From NCBI GenBank assembly GCA_013815785.1, contig JACDFO010000030.1:1-11879 (forward strand): 11,879 nt of DNA, in the 5' to 3' direction. Both the position numbers and the translations under genes were made by a program. Positions 7,436 to 11,879 of the stretch are shown in pieces. The DNA comes from Candidatus Saccharimonadota bacterium. Its GTDB lineage: Bacteria > Patescibacteriota > Saccharimonadia > Saccharimonadales > JACDFO01. Below the pieces are notes generated by a model. The model was not told the DNA's origin. It did not search any database and worked only from the letters and a program-made list of their open reading frames with translations. Each line of letters begins with the position of its first letter. Position 1 is the first letter of the stretch.

Positions 7436-8493
7436 TTTTTCGTTATGGGGATTATGTTACTATCTCTCATCCGCTCGTCTAGGGCTAAATCGGCATCGGT
7501 AGTAGTGATAAATGTCTGATGCGTCTGCAGGAAAGATGCAAGGGAGTGGCGGCGCTTGCCGTCAAGCTCGCTAAAGACATCATCCAGCAAGAACAAGGGC
7601 TTTTGACCGCGTACTTTTTCCAGCAGCCCTAGCTCGTATATTTTTATCGCTAGTAGTGCCGTGCGGATTTCACCCCGCGAGGCGACCTCAGAGGCTGGGC
7701 GGCCGTCAAAACTGACTATAAAATCGTCGCGGTGCGGGCCGTACGACGTAAACCCGCGAGCAATATCTGATTCGTGTGATTGCTCTAAAGCTTTAAGTAG
7801 TTTTGTTTCGTATCCGTCAGTTGGCAGTTTACTGCTGTAGTTAATAGAAGTTTTGGTTGATGCCTTGGCAACTTCGTTATACAAGCTAGGAAACGTTTTT
7901 TGCATATCCATTATCAAATCCGCCCGCGCCCGAGCAATCAAGCCGCCAAGCTCGCTTAACCGCAAGTTCCAGACAAAAAACTGATCTTTGTGTGGTTTTT
8001 TTAATGACTTAAGTAGCGCGTTGCGTTGCGTAAGCGCCCGACGGTAACGCTTCCGCGTAGCGGCAAATCCAAGGACAGTTTGCTCGAGTAGCGTATCAAG
8101 ATAAAGACGCCTGGCTTCCGGCTGTCCAGTCAGCAGTAATAGATGGTCAGGCTCAAACAACACTACCGGCATGGTATGTTGGTGCGTCAGGAGCTTATAG
8201 GGCTTATCGTCAAAGACATAGTTTTTTAGTACACGCCCATTATTTTTTATTAGTTTAATTGCGCGTTGATGCCCAGCTGCTGACACATCCAGCCTGGCCC
8301 AGTCTTTATCAAAATGGATCAAATCCTCGTCTCTAGCTCGATACGACGATCCTGTCACCGTAGTTAATATGGCCTCTAAGAGGTTGGTCTTGCCGCTGCC
8401 GTTCGGTCCGACGATAATATTGACGCCTGGCTCAAATTCAAAGGAATCGTCGCTATATGATCGAAAATTTTGAAGCCTCATATTATCTATCAT
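7432..8493 (-). CDS. recF: DNA replication and repair protein RecF
   Basis: RecF is the SMC/ABC-type ATPase that, with RecO and RecR, loads RecA at single-strand gaps. The 353-aa length is normal. The N-terminus has the family pattern MRLQNFRSY, followed by Walker A GPNGSGKT at 29-36. The ABC signature is SRGE at 272-275 in place of the usual SQGQ/SRGQ, and Walker B/D-loop LLDDVFSELD is at 302-311, with a TTTDADL segment behind it. It is the last gene of the dnaA-dnaN-S23-recF run, 42 bases after the S23 gene. No good Shine-Dalgarno precedes the ATG at 8493; an in-frame ATG four codons later (Met5) would match the usual RecF start but has no better site. The C-terminus overlaps the convergent operon by four bases, leaving no room for an intergenic terminator. 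Confidence 0.97.
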   Translation of the reverse strand: MIDNMRLQNFRSYSDDSFEFEPGVNIIVGPNGSGKTNLLEAILTTVTGSSYRARDEDLIHFDKDWARLDVSAAGHQRAIKLIKNNGRVLKNYVFDDKPYKLLTHQHTMPVVLFEPDHLLLLTGQPEARRLYLDTLLEQTVLGFAATRKRYRRALTQRNALLKSLKKPHKDQFFVWNLRLSELGGLIARARADLIMDMQKTFPSLYNEVAKASTKTSINYSSKLPTDGYETKLLKALEQSHESDIARGFTSYGPHRDDFIVSFDGRPASEVASRGEIRTALLAIKIYELGLLEKVRGQKPLFLLDDVFSELDGKRRHSLASFLQTHQTFITTTDADLALDERMRDSNIIPITKN

Positions 8494-8500
8494 TAGCTTA

Positions 8501-8537
8501 GTTTATAAAGTTTTTAAGGTTTATAAAGTAAAAAGTC
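8501..8537. repeat. AT-rich repeat flank, recF side of the S23 gene
   Basis: GTTTATAAAGT occurs twice as a direct repeat (8501-8511 and 8519-8529) and is followed by AGTAAAAAGT (8527-8536), which runs into the S23 stop codon. The same units recur in inverted orientation on the other side of the gene (8884-8917), so the pair brackets the S23 coding region. Confidence 0.7.
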
Positions 8538-8883
8538 ATAGCCGTTTAATAAAGCCGGAGAGCATTTTTGATATCTCCAACGAGTGGTTCATTAGGTTTC
8601 TAGATTCTTCCTTGCTGCTGTAGCCGAGATCTTCACCTAAATGAATCATCGAACGGACTTCTCCGCAAGAACCTTTCGCAATAAATAAAAATTGGCTTAG
8701 TTCTTTATTGCTTTTTCTCTCGAAGCCTTCAGCGATATTATTCATTATTGACACGGCGGCTCGCTGAAGCTGATTGCTAAAAGATCTATCGTTTAGAGTT
8801 TTTGTAAGGGCGTAAATGTTCAGTGTTAATATTTTTGCCTTTTGCCAGGCTAGTATATCCTCGAACTGCTGTATTTGTGCCAT
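8536..8883 (-). CDS. Four-helix bundle protein of the S23 (23S rRNA intervening-sequence protein) family
   Basis: A 115-aa protein with the full family pattern: FEDILAWQKA near the N-terminus (7-16), then QLQRAAVSIMNNIAEGFER (about 39-57), SNKELSQFLFIAKGSCGEVRS (about 59-78) and LGYSS (about 86-90). The family was first found encoded inside 23S rRNA intervening sequences and forms a small pentameric helical bundle. Its biochemical role is not established. Here it lies in a protein operon, 45 bases after dnaN and 42 before recF, not in rRNA. There is no Shine-Dalgarno before its ATG, only AAAGT-type repeats. Inverted AT-rich repeats touch both ends of the gene, so it looks like a small inserted module that kept the dnaN-recF transcription direction. 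The gene is intact, so it is probably expressed or recently acquired. Confidence 0.93.
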   Translation of the reverse strand: MAQIQQFEDILAWQKAKILTLNIYALTKTLNDRSFSNQLQRAAVSIMNNIAEGFERKSNKELSQFLFIAKGSCGEVRSMIHLGEDLGYSSKEESRNLMNHSLEISKMLSGFIKRL

Positions 8884-8917
8884 GACTTTATGAACTTTTC
8901 ACTTTATACTTTTTACT
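8884..8917. repeat. AT-rich repeat flank, dnaN side of the S23 gene (inverted copy)
   Basis: Read on the minus strand this segment contains AGTAAAAAGTATAAAGT, then GAAAA, then GTTCATAAAGT immediately before the S23 ATG. TATAAAGT (8901-8908) pairs with 8504-8511, GTTCATAAAGT (8885-8895) matches 8519-8529 in 10 of 11 positions, and AGTAAAAAGT (8908-8917) is an exact inverted copy of 8527-8536. Confidence 0.7.
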
Positions 8918-8928
8918 CGTTACGATCC

Positions 8929-10020
8929 TCAAGATCGCAGCGGCATGACGATATGCTTGTAGTCACTGGACTTCGGGTCGGTTAAAAGCGACGGCTCTAG
9001 TTTGCCGTTGAACTGGAAAGTGACGGTGTCGCCACTAAAAACATGCAAGGCATCGAGGAGGTAGCGCGAGTTAAGGGTGACTTCACCATCACCGGTTATT
9101 TCCGCCGGCGCGCTGGCTGTATTCTCTCCTAATTGCGAGGCAATTGAGTTGATGCTGACTTGCTTACTGGCTTCGTCAACTTTGATTGTGACGCTGCCGG
9201 CGCTTTCCCGGGCAAACAGGGAAGAAACTTTGGTGATATTAGTAAAATCATCACGGCTGAGTGTGGCGGTGACAGCAAAACTACTAGGAATTAGTTTGCG
9301 ATAATCAGGATAAGCCCCGTCAATTAGCCGGCTTACTAGTTCCACCTCGCCAACCCGGAACAATACCTGCTGATCGTCGTGGGTTATGCTGACCGTCTCG
9401 TCACCGTCGCCTAAAATGCGCAGCATGTCCTGCATGGCGCCGCCGGGCACGAGCAGAGAAATGTCGTCTTTTTGCTTAGTTAGTGACTTTTCAGCCAAAC
9501 GATAACTATCTGTTGCTACTAGATAGAGCTTTCCGTCATGGCTGTGCATATACACCCCAGTTAGAACCGGCCGCGCTTCGTCACTTGATGCCGCCAGGAC
9601 GGTTTGCTGTAAACCCTTTTTTAGAACGCTAGCAGCTACTTGCCAGCTGCGGCCTTCAGTTATATCCGGCATGACCGGGAAGTCGTCCGCCGCGACTCCG
9701 TTAATAGTTGATTGATATTGGTCCGTGGATATATGTAGTTTATGGTCTTCTAGCTCAAGGCTAATAACACCGCTAGGCAAACTACTGACAAAATCCTGCA
9801 TTAAACGGGCGGGGACCGTAATAGCCCCTTCTTCCGAGACCTTAGAGCCAATAAGATGGGTTATGGCTATGTCTAAATTAGTCGCAGAAACGCTCAAGCG
9901 GTTATCGACTGTCCTGAGTAGTACGTTACCTAGTATCGGCAGGGCATTCCGAGTGTTGGCTATACGAGCTACCGTTTGGAGTGCCTTAGCTAAGTTTTCC
10001 TGGGTTACTTGAAGCTTCAT
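8929..10020 (-). CDS. dnaN: DNA polymerase III sliding clamp (beta subunit)
   Basis: The beta clamp encircles DNA and tethers the replicative polymerase and other clamp-binding enzymes. The 363-aa length is normal for three clamp folds. The N-terminus MKLQVTQENLAKALQTVARIA is cut here to its pattern: a clamp-typical opening followed by NALPILGNVLL at about 26-36. Internally it has the family segment TGVYMHSHDGKLYLVATDSYRLA (about 154-176; only positions are informative). It ends in IVMPLRS, the usual MPMR-type clamp C-terminus plus one residue, followed by TGA. The start is secured by AAGGAG seven bases upstream. It lies downstream of dnaA across an origin-like gap and probably has its own promoter there, besides read-through from dnaA. 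Confidence 0.98.
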   Translation of the reverse strand: MKLQVTQENLAKALQTVARIANTRNALPILGNVLLRTVDNRLSVSATNLDIAITHLIGSKVSEEGAITVPARLMQDFVSSLPSGVISLELEDHKLHISTDQYQSTINGVAADDFPVMPDITEGRSWQVAASVLKKGLQQTVLAASSDEARPVLTGVYMHSHDGKLYLVATDSYRLAEKSLTKQKDDISLLVPGGAMQDMLRILGDGDETVSITHDDQQVLFRVGEVELVSRLIDGAYPDYRKLIPSSFAVTATLSRDDFTNITKVSSLFARESAGSVTIKVDEASKQVSINSIASQLGENTASAPAEITGDGEVTLNSRYLLDALHVFSGDTVTFQFNGKLEPSLLTDPKSSDYKHIVMPLRS

Positions 10021-10027
10021 TAATAAT

Positions 10028-10033
10028 CTCCTT
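10028..10033 (-). promoter_or_regulatory. Ribosome binding site of dnaN
   Basis: On the minus strand AAGGAG stands seven bases before the dnaN ATG. It is the best Shine-Dalgarno in the replication block. Confidence 0.85.
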
Positions 10034-10052
10034 TATATGAATTGTAATGGTC

Positions 10053-10081
10053 TTTATAAGGGCTGTGTATGATGTGTACAA
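10053..10081 (-). promoter_or_regulatory. Possible dnaN promoter
   Basis: On the minus strand TATAAA (10053-10058; five of six to the -10 consensus) is preceded at exactly 17 bases by TTGTAC (10076-10081; three of six to the -35 consensus). Two tandem DnaA-box-like 9-mers fill the -35 and spacer, so DnaA binding would block this promoter. The -35 match is weak, so this is a candidate only. Confidence 0.4.
10064..10081 (-). promoter_or_regulatory. Tandem pair of DnaA-box-like 9-mers
   Basis: On the minus strand TTGTACACA and TCATACACA lie head to tail with no gap. Each differs from TTATNCACA at one base. They overlap the proposed dnaN promoter. Confidence 0.5.
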
Positions 10082-10118
10082 ACAACCCACTAACAGATAA
10101 AAAGACAGTATTAATAGC

Positions 10119-10127
10119 TGTGTAGAA
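10119..10127 (-). promoter_or_regulatory. DnaA-box-like 9-mer
   Basis: TTCTACACA on the minus strand, one mismatch (third base) from TTATNCACA. Confidence 0.4.
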
Positions 10128-10179
10128 TGAATAAAAAAATGGTGCAAAGATTCGGAATGAAAGGGGTATAAACAGCAAG

Positions 10180-10188
10180 TTATACATA
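10180..10188 (+). promoter_or_regulatory. DnaA-box-like 9-mer
   Basis: TTATACATA on the plus strand, one mismatch (eighth base) from TTATNCACA. Confidence 0.4.
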
Positions 10189-10211
10189 GGACTTATTGGT
10201 CCGGAAAGAGC

Positions 10212-10223
10212 CTTGTGCACAAG
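10212..10223. promoter_or_regulatory. Palindromic DnaA-box-like site
   Basis: CTTGTGCACAAG is a perfect 12-base palindrome, so TTGTGCACA (one mismatch from TTATNCACA) reads on both strands. The same TTGTGCACA 9-mer recurs upstream of dnaA at 11862-11870, suggesting a lineage-specific box form. Confidence 0.5.
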
Positions 10224-10265
10224 CCACCGAGTTACCCCCATACGAGCACTCAGCTTGTGCGCAGC

Positions 10266-10274
10266 TTCTCCACA
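10266..10274 (+). promoter_or_regulatory. DnaA-box-like 9-mer beside the A-rich tract
   Basis: TTCTCCACA on the plus strand differs from TTATCCACA at one base. It points toward the A-rich segment starting six bases further on, the layout expected for a box that starts DnaA loading on an unwinding element. Confidence 0.5.
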
Positions 10275-10280
10275 AGACTC

Positions 10281-10310
10281 ATAAACTAAAAAGCAAAAAT
10301 TAGAAAAAAA
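10281..10310. other. A-rich tract, candidate DNA unwinding element
   Basis: Twenty-six of 30 bases are A or T, almost all purine on the plus strand. It directly follows the DnaA-box-like TTCTCCACA. Candidate unwinding element by composition and position only. Confidence 0.4.
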
Positions 10311-10340
10311 GCTTGGCCTTTTGCCTTTACTGTTTACTAT

Positions 10341-10361
10341 TTCCTGATTCCTGATTCCTAA
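10341..10361. repeat. Heptamer tandem repeat after the dnaA stop
   Basis: TTCCTGA, TTCCTGA, TTCCTAA: three 7-base units, the last with one change. On the minus strand the unit reads TCAGGAA. The array starts one base past the dnaA stop codon and is followed, in the dnaA direction, by AGTAAACAGTAAA, a motif similar to the AGTAAA units flanking the S23 gene. Confidence 0.75.
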
Positions 10362-10362
10362 C

Positions 10363-11754
10363 TTATGCATACAACCGCTCCTTGATATCAGTTACATGCT
10401 GGCGGATAACGGCATCAAACGACATTTCATTCTCTACCTTATCAACAGAATGGATTGCCGTGGTGTGGTCTTTGCGGCCGAGCTCGCGGGCGATTTTAGG
10501 GTAACTTAAATGTAGTTCGCTCCTTAGGATATACATAGCAATTTGACGGGGGACGACAATATCCTTATCGCGTTTAGGCCCCAACATGTCGTCCATTGGT
10601 ACTTGGAAATGCTTGGATACCCTCTCAATTACTTGGCGGGCGCTTAGGTGTTTTGGTCGCGTCTTATTGGCGCTTAGTAAGTTAGATACAATTGTGACGT
10701 CCGGTTCCAAATGCCTCATTTCACAGAACGCAATAAGTTGGTTCAAAGCACCCTCGAGTTCACGGATATTGGTCTGGATATGGTTGGCTAAATAGTCGAC
10801 AACATCGCTTGGTAAAATAATGCCGACCAGGTCGGCTTTAGACTGGACTATGGCGCAGCGAGTTTCAAAATCTGGGTTTTGCATATCGATTGACATACCC
10901 CAAGCAAAGCGGCTTCTAAGCCGCTCCTCAAGTGTTGGAATATCCTTGGGCGGCTTGTCAGAACTGATTATTACTTGTTTATTAGCCTGATGCAGGGCGT
11001 TAAAAGTATGGAAAAACTCTTCCTGGGTTTTATCCTTGCCGGCAATAAACTGCATGTCATCGATGATTAGCACGTCGGCGTTGCGGTAGTAGCCAGCGAA
11101 GTCGGTGTTTTTCTTGTAGCGTACGGCGTCAATAAATTCTTGTACGAACTGCTCTGTCGAAACGTAAACCACCCTGGTTGAGGGGTTACGGGAAGTAATG
11201 GCATTGCCAACAGCTTGTATAAGGTGTGTCTTGCCGATGCCGACCCCGCCGTAAATAAATAAAGGGTTATATTTAGTGCCGGGATTCTGGGCAATCGCCT
11301 GGCAGGCGGCATAAGCCAACTCATTGCCGGAGCCGACAATAAAATTTTCAAACGTATATCGCTCGTTCAAGCCCTGTCGGTAGGAGTGCGACAGGGAATT
11401 GGTAATAGTTGTAGCCGAATGTAGGCGCTCTGATGATTCAGTATTGAGCTGGAAAGGTTCTTCTTCCAGTCTGCGCGAAGAGGCGTTGATGTCGGTGTGA
11501 ATCTTATATTCTATGCGTTCAGGCGTAATTTGATTCTTGGCTAAAACCTCTTCAATTAGCGAATTATATTTGCGCTCCAATTGCTGCTTGATGAACACAT
11601 TGGGCACACCGATGGTTAAAACCCCGTCTTTAAAGCGGAGCAGGCGGGTATTTTTGAACCACGTCAAATAGTTGCCTCTGGAAACGCTTAACTCAATCTC
11701 GCCTAAGACGGCCTGCCATAGTCTATCGTCTTGCACGCGCTTACCATCCTCCAC
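10363..11754 (-). CDS. dnaA: Chromosomal replication initiator DnaA
   Basis: DnaA binds oriC boxes, forms an ATP-dependent filament and opens the origin. Residue numbers follow the longest frame (463 aa). Domain I (about 9-75) has the typical RLWQAVLGEIELSVSR start, and a short variable domain II follows. The AAA+ domain has Walker A GGVGIGKTH at 169-177, Walker B LIIDDMQF at 229-236 and a sensor/box VII region SSDKPPKDIPTLEERLRSRF (264-283). Domain IV carries the DNA-binding signature DHTTAIHSVDKVE at 429-441. The start is uncertain. The longest frame begins with GTG at 11754, which has no good ribosome site. GTG at 11736 (codon 7) gives MQDDRLWQAVL, the usual DnaA opening, and has GGAGG (11748-11752) 11 bases upstream, inside the longer frame. 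I keep the long form but consider the short one at least as likely. DnaA-box-like sites upstream suggest autoregulation. Confidence 0.98.
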   Translation of the reverse strand: MEDGKRVQDDRLWQAVLGEIELSVSRGNYLTWFKNTRLLRFKDGVLTIGVPNVFIKQQLERKYNSLIEEVLAKNQITPERIEYKIHTDINASSRRLEEEPFQLNTESSERLHSATTITNSLSHSYRQGLNERYTFENFIVGSGNELAYAACQAIAQNPGTKYNPLFIYGGVGIGKTHLIQAVGNAITSRNPSTRVVYVSTEQFVQEFIDAVRYKKNTDFAGYYRNADVLIIDDMQFIAGKDKTQEEFFHTFNALHQANKQVIISSDKPPKDIPTLEERLRSRFAWGMSIDMQNPDFETRCAIVQSKADLVGIILPSDVVDYLANHIQTNIRELEGALNQLIAFCEMRHLEPDVTIVSNLLSANKTRPKHLSARQVIERVSKHFQVPMDDMLGPKRDKDIVVPRQIAMYILRSELHLSYPKIARELGRKDHTTAIHSVDKVENEMSFDAVIRQHVTDIKERLYA

Positions 11755-11775
11755 TTAACTCGCTTTTCATGTAGT

Positions 11776-11784
11776 ACTATAGCA
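11776..11784 (-). promoter_or_regulatory. Probable dnaA extended -10 promoter
   Basis: On the minus strand TGCTATAGT matches the extended -10 TGnTATAAT at all but one base, 21 bases before the GTG at 11754. No good -35 is seen at 16-18 bases, as is usual for extended -10 promoters. Two DnaA-box-like 9-mers (11789-11805) cover the -35 position. Confidence 0.5.
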
Positions 11785-11788
11785 AAAT

Positions 11789-11805
11789 TTATGCACTTTT
11801 CCACA
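11789..11805 (+). promoter_or_regulatory. Two overlapping DnaA-box-like 9-mers upstream of dnaA
   Basis: TTATGCACT (11789-11797) and TTTTCCACA (11797-11805) share one base. Each is one mismatch from TTATNCACA. They sit just upstream of the probable dnaA -10, where bound DnaA would hinder RNA polymerase. Confidence 0.5.
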
Positions 11806-11861
11806 ACTCAGACGAAGTAATTTCGGTCATGACATCGATTAGGCTTCGAACAGGGTGTTAG

Positions 11862-11870
11862 TTGTGCACA
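11862..11870 (+). promoter_or_regulatory. DnaA-box-like 9-mer near the window edge
   Basis: TTGTGCACA, identical to the 9-mer inside the palindrome at 10212-10223. The upstream region continues past the window, so the box cluster may be larger. Confidence 0.45.
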
Positions 11871-11879
11871 GGTAAAAGT

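Larger units (their letters stand above)
10021..10362. other. dnaA-dnaN intergenic region, probable oriC part
   Basis: This 342-base stretch has no convincing gene. It carries about six 9-mers one mismatch from the DnaA-box consensus TTATNCACA, in both orientations, plus an A-rich tract (10281-10310) next to the box TTCTCCACA that could be the unwinding element. Box-like 9-mers are at 10064-10072, 10073-10081, 10119-10127, 10180-10188, 10213-10221 and 10266-10274. A CTTGTG...CACAAG inverted pair (10254-10259 / 10271-10276) adds local dyad structure. Location between dnaA and dnaN is the common bacterial oriC site. No box matches the consensus exactly, so the assignment needs strand-skew support. 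Confidence 0.65.

Noticed and set aside
7436..7440. TTTTT directly after the stop of the 241-aa gene, considered as a terminator
   Set aside because: No stable stem precedes it; the best pairing I could draw has several mismatches. It also lies in the recF coding end.
8923..8937. CGATC-CTCAA-GATCG hairpin across the dnaN stop codon
   Set aside because: It has only a five-base stem, overlaps coding sequence and is not followed by a T run, so it is not a credible terminator.
10303..10322. Possible rho-independent terminator of dnaA (AAAAG, six-base loop, CTTTT, then T run, minus strand)
   Set aside because: The stem has only five pairs, four of them A-T, so it is too weak to claim. The T run is explained equally well by the A-rich tract.
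10020..10370. A 116-codon minus-strand open frame filling the dnaA-dnaN gap
   Set aside because: It overlaps both the dnaA end and the first base of dnaN. It covers the DnaA-box-like cluster, the A-rich tract and the heptamer repeat, has no ribosome site, and its product has no recognisable domain. An origin region better explains the sequence.

Overview
The window most likely comes from the chromosome-origin region of a Saccharibacteria (TM7)-type Patescibacteria/CPR genome. This rests on three things. The replication block is compact (dnaA, dnaN, a four-helix-bundle S23 gene, recF). A small type IV secretion-like (T4SS-like) operon with a VirB4 ATPase and a multidomain cell-wall hydrolase lies beside it. 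TGA acts as an ordinary stop (at the end of dnaN after the normal clamp C-terminus, of the S23 gene and of the hydrolase), which argues against the CPR lineages that read TGA as glycine. The phylum assignment is inference from gene content, not from a database match.

Bases 1-7435 (+ strand) hold a tightly packed operon. It starts with the last 19 codons of an upstream gene, then a VirB4/TraC-family ATPase (61-1974), an 872-aa membrane-anchored protein I do not recognise (1981-4599), a 704-aa exported hydrolase with SGNH esterase, phage-type lysozyme and C39-like cysteine peptidase domains (4599-6713), and a 241-aa single-pass protein of unknown function (6710-7435). Three of the four junctions overlap (TAATG, TAATG, ATGA) and the fourth gap is 6 bases, so the genes are probably co-transcribed and translationally coupled. 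The likely job is a simplified Gram-positive-style secretion or DNA/protein-transfer machine: VirB4 supplies energy, the hydrolase opens peptidoglycan as a VirB1-type enzyme, and the two unknown membrane proteins are candidate channel or surface parts. No relaxase, coupling protein or pilin is visible here.

Bases 7432-11754 (- strand) hold the replication genes, transcribed in the order dnaA, dnaN, S23, recF. recF ends convergently against the secretion operon, the two stop codons sharing the palindrome CTAG. The S23 gene sits between dnaN and recF and is bracketed by AT-rich inverted repeats, like a small inserted module. The 342-base dnaA-dnaN gap and the 125 bases upstream of dnaA both carry clusters of near-consensus DnaA boxes. 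This suggests a bipartite oriC and DnaA autoregulation. A TCAGGAA-type heptamer repeat lies directly after the dnaA stop.

The least explained parts are the 872-aa and 241-aa membrane proteins, the three-enzyme fusion of the hydrolase, and the repeat-bracketed S23 module. I see no RNA genes, CRISPR arrays or transposase genes.
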